Shown: positions 46,655 through 56,281 of the stretch, one piece after another
How the letters are laid out: each line of letters opens with the position of its first letter
Position numbering within the stretch: position 1 is the stretch's first letter
NCBI GenBank assembly: GCA_037577475.1
Contig: CM075204.1
Location: 8,315,355 to 8,379,354 of the forward strand
DNA: 64,000 nt
From: Chaunax sp. Z400
Taxonomy: Eukaryota; Chordata; Actinopteri; Lophiiformes; Chaunacidae
Direction of reading: 5' to 3'
Made by a program: the position numbers and the translations under genes
Notes under the pieces: model-generated
Databases searched by the model: none
The model's input: only the letters and a program-made list of their open reading frames with translations
Told to the model about the DNA's origin: nothing

Positions 46655-47945
46655 TTATCTTACTGAGTTGGTTCGTTTGCGTTTCCAGCAGTCTGGGTTA
46701 AGTCTTTTCTGTTCATCTGCAAGAGCTTTGGCCTGTGCGGTGAAGGCGCAGCGCTCCTCACTTCGCAATTTCTTCCAGCGCTCACCAAGGAGGACGCTGA
46801 TGGCTCTGAAGCACACAAACACAAACACACACAAAGGGTTAGTCTGAGCCGTACTGTACAGCACCACCAGCGATGTGTGGGACAAAGGATTGGAGCTGGC
46901 AGCCATGACCTACTTGTTGAAGAAGAACTTGACCCATCCACATGAAAACACAATTTTGTTCCCTTTTCGACCCCGAATATACAATTCAAAATGAACGTTG
47001 ATGGCTTCACAACACAGGCATAAGCCCTTTGTTACACAGCCTGTTAATGGCGGGCCTGTTGCGCCCCAATTGCACCTCACCCTTCTCTATAAATGATACA
47101 AAGGTGTAACAGGGGGTCACTGTTGTTCCATCTCTGAGCAAGCAGCGGACGTAGTAACAGCATTGAATCGTCTGTATACAGTAAATGGGTGAGCCGGCGA
47201 GACAGGACCCAGCTGTGACGTTTTGATGAGGCATTATGTGTTTGGCCCACAACAGGCTAGTAGCAGTTAGCAGCTAACTTAGAGAAAAAGAAAATGTCTC
47301 CCAGCAGAGAGCGAAATCCATCGCCATGTAGCAGGGAGGCTAAATGATTGTTGTGCCATGTTATTGTTGCTTACAAAGTGCTGCTCGACCCATGTGTGAA
47401 TTAGGGTGCCATTCTTTTGTTAAGTGTAAGTGTAAGCTTAAGGGTCTTCATTGTGGTTATTGCGCCATCTCTGTGTAAAAAGGGCTTTAGACACAGGGCA
47501 CACCCACCTGTTGTCTTTGCCGGGGTACATCTGCGTGTACTCCACCCTGAACTTCTTGGCGAACAGCATGAAGGCGTTCATTGGCCGCTTGCACTTAGTG
47601 GGCGTGGCATTAATGCTTCCTGCTGTGCTGGCATCCTGGCTCTTGGTGGGCTTTTGACGAGGAGAGTGGGACTGACCCGGATAGTGGCTGTCTGTAGGAT
47701 TTTTATGAGACACATCGTCAGGCATTGCATGAGTGTTTTTGTGAGGTGCATTATTGTACTTTGCAAGCTGCCTGCTTAGAACTTTCTGCTTATTAACACG
47801 GAAGGAGGAGATCTGAAATCCAGTACCTTGTGATTTGTCTCTGTCTGGAGAAACGGCTCCCCCGCTGGATTGGGAGGCCCGCCGTTGCCTGGCCATACTG
47901 CTCAACACGTAAACAGCAGAGGAGTCCAGAGGAGTGAAATCATAA
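46655..47945 (-). CDS. hbp1: hbp1 exons with HMG box and C-terminus
   Basis: Exon 47945-47508 begins SYDFTPLDSSAVYVLSSMAR, continues through a low-complexity linker and ends with the first half of the HMG box, KCKRPMNAFMLFAKKFRVEY and then MYPGKDN. The second half lies in exon 46805-46655 (AISVLLGERWKKLRSEERC, then ALADEQKRLNPDCWKRKR). The HMG box binds DNA in the minor groove. After RTNS the frame either runs on to V-R-stop, or a GTAAGA donor at 46663 splices to 46552 and gives G-N-stop. The second matches the family ending NSG better. Both forms have the same length. Confidence 0.93.
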
Positions 47946-50900
47946 CTGAGGAAGAAACGTATAAAAAAGTAGGCGTTTCACACACTTTTCTTAGAAAAGC
48001 ATACAATAATGAAAAGTATTGCATGTTTTTCTTGTACTGGAGCATTATTCTACCTCCTAAATGTGTCAAACACCAGCGAGTCATCAGTGTGTTTGGCATC
48101 TCTGTGTCCTGGAGGAAGGCACACGCTTCCCACCTCCATTTCGTAGCACGGTATCCCATGACGGACCACGGTCAGGCTCGGGTGAAATGACGACCAGCCT
48201 GGCGGAGAGCAAGACAGGGTGTAAAGAAGTTGGTTTGATGTTGTTTTGAACAGTCACTGTGTTTCCTCGCCATCACTCCGACCTTTTTTTTTGACGTAGA
48301 ATGGGTGATCAAGTTGGCACCGGGCCGATATGCGGGCGTGTCCGAATGCCCCGGGGTCAAAGGTCAGCTGTAGGACAGCCTGACCAGACAACACAATCTC
48401 TGAATGCTCCACCAGCTGCAGACCCTCGGAGCCATAACTCTGCAAAACAGCAAGTTTCTCCTCAGTATGAACCCCTACTTTATTTTAGTGGATCCTTGCT
48501 TATGTCATACATTTATTTTGCCAGGCTTTTGTCTTCATCTCTGACGAGACCATTGTCAGAAAAAGAAACCCTACCTTCTAAGTTCCTCCTCCTTAAATTA
48601 TACAGTATGCAGCTGCTTTAGTGAAAAATACAATAACACTGAACTAAACAGACAATGACCATGTAGTCCTAATATCAAGAACAAAGAAGCCACGAGATTC
48701 TTGCATCACATACTTTCAGAGACTTGGATTGCTCCTCATCACCATAGTCTTCCTCAGCGCTTTCCAGATCCTCGACGTCCTGCCACTCAACATTAGAGCC
48801 ATTGTGGAGGAGTAGAAGAGTGCCTGGTGACAGAGAACAGCTGCTCTGAAATAATAGCCTCAAATAAGTCTCATATGACCAATATGAGGTGGGAGACTAA
48901 ATTAAAGACACAGATGAGGTAAAGTCTCGTACTGTCCTCTAGTTTCGTCTCGTTGCCTGCGCATTTCTGCCTTTACCTTTGAGAAAGCAGTGCCAGACGG
49001 TGGGCGGCCACGAGAAGCTCCAGCCCATGTCTTCATCGTCGGACAGAGAAGACCTGGTCGACATTGCAGAACCACATTCACTGCTCTTCTGTGGAAACAG
49101 GAAGCACACTGTCAGAGTTTAGGGAAGTGCAAGGTAAGAAAAGACTCTCCGGAGGAAGCAGACAAACATGAGCTCTTACCCTGGTGCGCCGATGCTCCCT
49201 GTCATGACCACTGGGGGGCAACAAGGTGCTGCTGGGTTGAGGTGGGGGAGGCCGAGCGTAGGAATGTAGATTAGTGCTGTTCCTGGAGACCAAACGGGAG
49301 CTGAGAATGAAAAAGAAAAGAAAAAGGAAGAGGCACTGATTTAAGTTTACCTGGCTGTCATTGTCATTAAAACAATGGTGTTCCTGTGATATCTACTTTT
49401 ATAGTATGCATCTTAATATAGACACATATTACAACCATATACATCAAGTTATGTTCACACCACGTGTCCATAAGATTCATGCCTTAGAGCATGGAGACGG
49501 GTATGACTGCCCACCTGCTGTGAGGAGACTCCTGTAGCAGCGGGCTTTGGGGTCCCGTGGCGATGTGAGCCAGCTGTGTCAGCCAGAGTGTGTCGGGAGG
49601 CTGCGTGTGTGCGTGTCGCTCCTGCAGTGACACACCCACGTCCACCTGGTACATGGCGGGCGCTGTTGGCTCCGCCTCCTCCTGAACCGCCTGCAGGTCA
49701 GGGAGGTCATCTAGGAGTCGCAAGTAGCAGGAGCAGAAAAGTTTCATCTGTTTTAGTCAGTTTTCAAAGCCTGACACTGTGATCTGTTTAAATATTCATA
49801 TTTTCCTTTTATAAGTACTTTTTTGTCACCAGTTATTTGTGTTGTCAGTTATATTTTGGACATCTTAAGCCGACGCTATTATTTTCCACAAGGTTGCAGA
49901 CATTCTTTGATAAGCTACTAAAGTGCCCATGCAGAAATGACTGGGGAACCTTGTAGTTTTGTATCTTTAGACTTCCGGGTGCTTCTAGAGTTTCTCTTCA
50001 TTGTCTTGTAGTTGTTTTTTTTTACAAGAGCACACTTTATATATTTCTTGTTACTTAGTCGGTAATTTCCTTTTCCTTAAACTTCTATCTTCTCTTACCT
50101 TCTCTTGTCTTATTTAATCAGCCAAATCACCACCTGCTTTTAATCATTTACTGTATATCCATGGTGACAGACGACAAGCAAACAGTGAAGGGTGTCAACT
50201 TAGTCTGAGATGAAAACGTGACAATGACAGGAAGCTACCAGTAAATCCTGAGTTAAGTTCAGTGAGTGGTAGGAAGTATGTAACTCTTCTTCTTCTCTGG
50301 TCTTAATTCATAACAGCTGTTAAAACGTTTGGTATTTTGTATATCTTTTTTTATAGTGTTTCCTGCAATGAAGAAATAAAGAAGAAGATAAAATGTGAAG
50401 CTTGACTGTCTGACTCTGGGACAGTGAGGAAAAAGAGGGAAAACACATCTAAGCTACTCAATGTCATCTCCTTTTTATAATCTGTGTAATATTTGATCAC
50501 TTCCTCTATATATATAGATATATACACACACACACAGAGTTATACATATGCTAGCGCTTTACCGTATTCTATGAAACTGTCGCTGGTGACGAAGCCAGGT
50601 GAGGAAGGGAGGCGTTCCTCACAGTAGAGCAGGTCGTGTGATTGGTCTCCATCTGCTTCCATCATCATCACGTCTAAATGTGAGACCAGACGAACAGCAG
50701 GACTCTTCATTAGTTTTTCGGTGTATATTTTGTCATTTAAATGTCACAGCAATACTTAAAGTTGTTCGTGGTTTGTTAACATTGTGCTTAGAGCATATTT
50801 GTCGGTCATATTAGATTTACAAGGTGATTTGCTGAGTAGTAATACAAAGTATAACTACTGTAATGTGGACATACATAGTAATAGAGGGACACATATGTGA

Positions 50901-51141
50901 ACACTGCAGAACAAGAAAAACCAATATAAAAAGCTTTTGCTTTTTTTTCAAATATTGGTGTTTCCTCAATCTATTCCAAATATATTAGTCTATTAATAGT
51001 CTGGTAGTTGACTAATGGTGGTAGTCTGCAGTCCACTGCTTTGTGGTTACCTATGTGTTCATCCTGAGGTTCTGAATCCGGCAGGTTCTGAGGTTTGGGG
51101 TTGCTGGACAGCACAGCTGGGGTCATCACCTCCCACACCAT
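46655..51141 (-). CDS. hbp1: HMG-box transcription factor 1, gene-level entry
   Basis: A nuclear transcriptional regulator which, in the known family, restrains cell-cycle and Wnt/beta-catenin target genes and binds RB-family proteins. Coding exons in transcript order are 51141-51051, 50673-50563, 49710-49515, 49282-49180, 49088-48977, 48823-48714, 48439-48283, 48198-48054, 47945-47508 and 46805-46655. Phases agree throughout and give 537 residues, against about 514 in human HBP1. The start ATG at 51141 encodes MVWEV, identical to the mammalian N-terminus. The stop is TAA at 46657-46655, or after splicing a 111-base intron at a TAA at 46546-46544. Three GT codons upstream belong to the acceptor region and are not used. 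Confidence 0.95.
47022..47487. mobile_element. MITE-like element with terminal inverted repeats
   Basis: The ends AAGCCCTTTGTTACACAG (47022-47039) and its imperfect reverse complement at 47471-47487 bound about 466 bases without coding potential. The left end is preceded by T and the right end is followed by TA, consistent with a short TA-type target site. It lies in the hbp1 intron that splits the HMG box, and its right end is 20 bases from the exon. The superfamily is not clear. Confidence 0.55.
48054..49088 (-). CDS. hbp1: hbp1 exons encoding the AXH domain
   Basis: Exons 49088-48977, 48823-48714, 48439-48283 and 48198-48054. They start SSLSDDEDMGWSFSWPP, then VWHCFLKG, HNGSNVEWQDVEDLESAE, SYGSEGLQLVEHSEIVLSG, LQLTFDPGAFGHARISARC, LDHPFYVKKKGWSSFHPSL and VCLPPGHRDAKHTDDS, in the order of the ataxin-1/HBP1 (AXH) domain used for protein contacts and repression. 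The exon ending at 48283 carries nine consecutive A (Lys codons) immediately before its donor. Introns are short and hold nothing I recognise. Confidence 0.94.
49180..51141 (-). CDS. hbp1: hbp1 N-terminal exons
   Basis: Exons 51141-51051, 50673-50563, 49710-49515 and 49282-49180. They give MVWEVMTPAVLSSNPKPQ, then DLLYCEERLPSSPGFVTSD, DDLPDLQAVQEEAEPTAPA, WLTQLAHIATGPQSPLLQE and NLHSYARPPPPQPSSTLL, which follow the order of conserved blocks in mammalian HBP1 (LPSSPG, DDLPELQAVQ, WLTELANIATSPQSPL, LHSYARPPP). The region between blocks is divergent. The intron 49711-50562 holds nothing recognised. Confidence 0.93.
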
Positions 51142-51261
51142 AATGTCCACAGCCACTGGAACATGCAGACAGCTGAATAAATGTATACTCTACAGGCAAA
51201 AGAGTCTCCTTTTAGCATCCTTTCTGTTTGTTTTATGTGAATCGTCACATTTAATTGGAAG

Positions 51262-51825
51262 CAAAATTATTCAAGCCCCACATACTAGGTTTATTGGCAA
51301 AATATATTATTTATCAGCAGTTTGCAAAAACCAAATCAAACAGGATTAGTTTAAACAGCTCAACAGGTATTACAAGTGTTATTTTCCCCAAATATAGCAT
51401 AAAATGCTACTTTTACTGACTAGTGCAGTCTAAAAATGGTTCAGCCCTTAATGACGAGCGTCTCCAGTACTTTGTAGAGACCCTTTAGCTGCTATAACCT
51501 GCTGCATCATGATGCATAGCTATATTCTTCTAGGATTTCCTGATCCTTGATGGAATCCATCTTAAAAGCAGCCCCAGAGCATCACAGAGCCACCGCCATG
51601 CTTCACTGTAGGCAGGGTGTTCTTCTCAGCATCAGCTTCATTCTTCCTCTTCCAGACATACCGCTGATCCATGGGCCCAAAAAAGTTTGCTTCATCGCTC
51701 CACACATAGAACCGCATCCCTAAACATCAGAGGTTTATCTAGAATGGTTTTGAACTCCATCAACATCTGATTTGTAAATGCGTCCTCTTGTGAATGACTC
51801 TATTCAAAGGGGTTGAATAATTTTG
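51262..51825 (-). mobile_element. Internally deleted Tc1-like transposon with terminal inverted repeats
   Basis: The ends CAAAATTATTCAAGCCCC (51262-51279) and GGGGTTGAATAATTTTG (51809-51825) are inverted copies. The interior carries pieces of the fish Tc1 transposase gene in reverse, such as 'gagccaccgccatgcttcac' and 'tttgcttcatcgctccaca', but about a kilobase of the usual element is missing. It is dead and sits in the first intron of hbp1. Confidence 0.75.
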
Positions 51826-53047
51826 AGACTGCTGTTGTCATTAAAAGCAGTATTCATTTATTTCATAATGAAGGTATATCATTTATTACCGCGACATAAT
51901 ATTGGGCATAAAATACTTGGAAATCCAGTTTGGGAATTGTTTTGTTTGCCAAGATCCAGCGTACATAAAGCACAGTTTGGATTTGTGGATACAAACACCA
52001 CCATAAACCCGTAGCGTCAAGCTATTTCAGCTGTTTTTGTTTGATTGTGGTTAAACAGCTGATAAATATCGTATTTAGCCGAAAAAAACAAACATACTAT
52101 GCAACAGGGGTTAAACAGATTTGCTTCCAAACAATGTAACTAAACATTAGAGCATTAGCCAAACTGCAGGATGTCATGGGCCAAGCGCCTATTACCACAT
52201 ACATACAAACTTAATCCGTCACCGCTGTAATGTAAAGGCTATAAATAGATGAGGTGAAACAAGGAGACACTCGGTGACATAAGGTAACACTTGGCTGGCT
52301 GCCATGAACACAGCTGAGTCGGGACACATTCTAGAAGCTCCAGTACATTTATCTGACTGTTAAAAGGAAGAAACTGATACAAATGTGTTCAAATGTTCTG
52401 TTTCTGACATGTAAATATGATAACAACCTATTTCAGTCTTATCTATTTCGCAATATTCTCGTCATGTGACCCCCTCCTCTTGTTTATAAACTTTGAGATC
52501 CTACACGCATGCGCACAGAATGTCCATTCATTCAGTACTGAGGGCAGCGATAATACACGTCAAGTACTTCAAAAAGAGTAAAAAGCTCAAGTTAGCCACA
52601 TGCTACAGACTTGCTATTGTGACATTATTGACTTCTATTAAGTGATATTGATGTAAACGTTTTTACACTTCGGTTAAAAGAAGTTCAAACGCTGTTTGTT
52701 GTCAGGAAACATGAAATATTGAGTTCCGTCGATGAAAACGAGAAAAACAACAAACAGCTGTTCACAAGGGACAAATAAACGACATTGCGGAGATTCTTGG
52801 TTTGAAGCTATGAATTGGTTCATTAAAATGGACCAGCCAACCTATTGCGCAAAAGCAGTTAAAAGTAACGTCAACAATGAACGGAGAGCAGAGAAACAGC
52901 ATCTACGGGAAAAATAAACGATGTCAGTCTCACAATTTCACTCATTTGTCAAGTGTAAGAGTTAAACATTCGAAATGTGCGGTTACATCTTCAATTCAAC
53001 GATTTAAAAACACGATAAACGATTTCAATGAACTTCGCTTAACTCAC
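51826..53047 (-). other. hbp1: hbp1 intron 1, nothing further recognised
   Basis: Non-coding DNA between the Tc1-like element and the putative first exon. Small open frames resemble nothing known. Confidence 0.5.
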
Positions 53048-53115
53048 CAAAACAGTCGCCTTGTACGGGAAAGGGGCCGTGTGTAAACACATTTCCCCTG
53101 CGATTCTATTGGCCA
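53048..53115 (-). promoter_or_regulatory. hbp1: Putative hbp1 5' UTR exon and promoter-proximal CCAAT box
   Basis: On the minus strand a consensus donor (TTTTG|GTGAGT, GT at 53047-53046) follows a modestly GC-rich stretch, and CCAAT boxes lie at about 53108-53112 and 53149. This suits a non-coding first exon just upstream of 53047, spliced to the ATG-bearing exon whose acceptor is at 51157-51156. No TATA box is evident and the start site cannot be placed exactly. Confidence 0.45.
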
Positions 53116-53627
53116 AAGCTGATGTCAATCTCTAGCATCTGTCATTCTCATTGGTCAGCTCAATGCGGGCCTTTTCTCTTCATTTTTCTCACCACAACAA
53201 TAAAAACATTGGGTGGGTTATAATTATGAAAGATGGCTGAGGAAAATCCCCCATGAGTGACAGCTCCCAAATAGTTTCTGTACACCGAGTATAACTTCGT
53301 TTCAACATATTGAAAGATAGATACATACACACATATAGATAGATAGTGACTTTATTAATGTCCACAGGGGAAATTCGATGTATTATAGAACTCTTGTGGC
53401 CTGGAGATCATCCTGTCATTCCTGCTTTGAAGGCAGTGAAGCTGAGTGCTGACATACGTATAATTGAGTGTGTTCATTGTCCTCCCAGGGGTCACAGTGA
53501 GGTTCAACATCAAAAACGACGCGCCAAGTTTAGCCTATTAAATTGATTTTAAGATTCAATCAATATGGAATTTAACAGAGTGGGAGGTTCAAAGTTCCAG
53601 CCATGTAAAACATTGTAATATCAACGT

Positions 53628-53688
<61 letters not shown>

Positions 53689-54249
53689 CATCTCTGCCTT
53701 GATGGTTGAAAAACTGAGTTTTGACATACAGTATGAAGAATCGTATGAGTTTGCTGCCCTCTAGTGGTCACAATGAGTAACAGCAGTAAACACAATTTTT
53801 CAAGCTAGACTTTATTACAAAAACTAGTTCTGCTTAGTTCTTTCAAAATAAACCTCAAACGGAATGATTGATTATTTTAACTTCACGGTCACTGTAATCA
53901 AACCAACTGCATTTGGATTTCTTTTCATCATCATCATCATCATCTTCATCATCATTAATTCAGTTCTTCGTTTTCTTCTTCTTCTTCTTAGTATTATTAT
54001 TATTATGAGTTGTACATTTTTGCATTACAATATATTACAGGATGCCCTTTTTTTCTTTCACTAGAACACCACACTGATATTTTTCTTAATATGTGAAATA
54101 ACAACAAAACAACAAAAATAATAATTATAATTATTATAATTATTATTATTATTATTATAATGTCCGTGTTTTATTTTGAAGAGAAAAGTCACAAGTCTTA
54201 TTCGTGCCGTGGTTGGAGCGGTCAGCCGGCAAACTTAACATTTTTCTGA
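53116..54249. other. Intergenic region between divergent hbp1 and pik3cg
   Basis: It contains a GATA-rich tail plus 'gactttattaatgtccacag' at about 53325-53400, a retroelement 3'-end relic like that at 59876; an (ATT)n array at 53629-53688; and AT-rich ATC/TTC/TTA runs at about 53925-54165. No gene is seen. Confidence 0.6.
53629..53688 (+). repeat. (ATT)20 microsatellite
   Basis: About 60 bases of perfect ATT repeat in the hbp1-pik3cg intergenic space. Confidence 0.95.
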
Positions 54250-54389
54250 GTAGAAGCGAAGCACTTCCGTAACACAGACGTCGTCTAAACTTAAAAAATA
54301 GTTATTTACACTGGTTTGTGGTCTCTTCGTGCAGCATAAATGCCGAAACAGCTAAAATCTCCGGGTTTCGTTGCTGTTTGCATTCGCAG
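54250..54389 (+). promoter_or_regulatory. pik3cg: Putative pik3cg 5' UTR exon
   Basis: A consensus donor, TTCGCAG|GTGAGT at 54390, follows DNA with several CpGs. It fits a non-coding first exon of pik3cg spliced to the acceptor TAG at 55442-55444, just before the start ATG. An ATG at 54341 opens a short frame (MPKQLKSPGF...) that would meet a TGA two codons after that splice, so it would be an upstream open reading frame at most. The 5' limit is unknown. Confidence 0.45.
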
Positions 54390-55447
54390 GTGAGTCAGAA
54401 AAAGTTTTTTACGTTCGTGTTTGACAGAAATGACGCGTCTCCTTATATTATGGCAGCTGTACCGTTATATTACATTACATTAAACTACATAGTTCAGGTA
54501 TGGATTTACTCCTCGTAGATTTGCTCCTGTACATTTCAATTGCTGGTACAAACATAATAATATTAATCAATACAACAGATCATAGTCTCACTTTGGCTCG
54601 CTTCTTTTTTCTTTTTTCTTTTTTCTTTTTGCTTCCTCCTTTTAAACTTCCTCTGCTAATGTGAGAGACGCAGGAGAGAAACTCTGTGACCAAGGACACA
54701 TCACTCAGTTAAGACCATGAACACCCCATGTTTCTATAAATCGTTGTATATGTTTGTCATCGTGGCTTCGTTTTGTTAATTTCCTAATTGTTGAAGGACT
54801 TAGTTGTTTATTCCCATACTTAATTCCTTTAGCAATGGTCTTTTTGGATTACCTTAGACAAAAAAAATCAGTGCTTTGCTTTGGGAAGTTGCTCCAGTGG
54901 AGACTGACTGTCTCAGTAAGAACCCAGATAAAATCCCCTTTAGCTCAGTTTTAATAATGTAATTGAAAAATCCCACTAAATTAACTATAACATTATAAAT
55001 CAGTGTCACCTTGCTTGCTGCGTCACAATAGGACTTGTGGTAACTGACTGCACACATAAAATGAATGGACATCTACTTTAAAATTGATTAATCATTTAAA
55101 ATGGATGGAAAGTTGATTAATTGAGACATATACATGAAACAAATCTCAATCATTCTCTGGTTCCAGCGTCTTAAAATCAGGTTTGGCTTGCCTCTCTTTT
55201 TATTTCACTGAATGTCTTTAGTTTGGGACCGTTGGTTGGACTGGGAGATCATGACCAGCAAAGACTACATCTAATCACAGAAACAAGATATTCAGTTTAC
55301 TGCTGACAGCCCAGAAAGCCAGAGGTCATAGATCAGTGTTATTTGCATTACTGGCCCTTCTTTGATGAGCCTGCCTCTAAAAGAAGATGCATACAGTATC
55401 AGGGTAAGAGTCGCCTCTCTGCTTTATCATCCTTTCCAAGCTAGGTG
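54390..55447 (+). other. pik3cg: pik3cg intron 1
   Basis: Non-coding. A T-rich TTTTTC repeat lies near 54605-54630. Nothing else was recognised. Confidence 0.5.
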
Positions 55448-56281
55448 ATGGATGGGCGGATCCAGGCGAGCGACGAAGACCCCAAAGTCACGCGAGAGGA
55501 GAGCCGAAGGAGGAGGAGAAAGAAGGCCATCTCTTCTTCCGCCTGCACCTCCATGGATCAGATCGCGGTTGAGTTTGTCCTGCCTACGATGGCGCGGGGC
55601 GGAAACTGTCCCGACACTCTGCTGATGGAGGTGGCAGGAAACTGGACGGTGGAACAGGTCACCTGACCCTCTGTTTTACAACACGGGGGGCTATTTGCCA
55701 TGGATTAAAAAAATATTCCGTATGAATGAGAATTAATGTAGTGCTCCTTTCTCGTCTCCCAGGTGAAAGCTCAGGTGTGGCTGAAGGCGGTGACTTTAAA
55801 CCTCTGTCGTGACTTCTACCAGCGCTTTTCTCCCGACCACTGCATCCTGCTCTACCAGAAGAAAGGCAGCGTCTGTGAGATCTACGATAAGCACCAGGTC
55901 TTCCAGACACTGGACTGCATCCGTTACTGGAGAGGTAAAAAAAAAACAGTGGCAGAATCAGTCAGACACGGCTGTGTTATTGTGACGATGTCAAACACGT
56001 CCGCTGTGTTTTTAAAAGCCCTGAAGAAAGACGTGGGGCGGATCCAGCTGGTTCCCTGTCCACAGCCGTCAGATGAGTCCCTGCAGTACCAGCGCTACCT
56101 AAACTACTTGATTGGCTACGACGTGACCGATGTCAGCAACGTGCACGACGACGAGCTGGAGTTCACCCGCAGGAAGCTGCTGACGCCACGACGCATTGAG
56201 CTGTCAGACCGCGATCCAAAGCTCTACTCTATGGACCCCTGGGTGACGGGCAAGCTGCTGCCTGAGCACCTGCTTAACAAG
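55448..56281 (+). CDS. pik3cg: pik3cg exons 1-3 (coding), N-terminal adaptor-binding-like region
   Basis: Exons 55448-55657, 55763-55934 and 56019-56281. They encode DQIAVEFVLPTMARGG, then VKAQVWLKAVTLNLCRDF, CILLYQKKGSVCEIYDKHQ and IGYDVTDVSNVHDDELEFTR, close to mammalian p110 gamma. In class IB this region contacts the p101/p84 adaptors. The intron at 55935-56018 is 84 bases long, has no stop in frame and could be read through to add 28 residues. Splicing gives YWRALKKD, which aligns with the family. Confidence 0.93.

Noticed and set aside
54341..54389. Short start MPKQLKSPGFVAVCIR as the pik3cg N-terminus or a separate gene
   Set aside because: Splicing to the next acceptor gives a stop after two codons, and pik3cg has its own ATG. 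No other exon to continue it was found.
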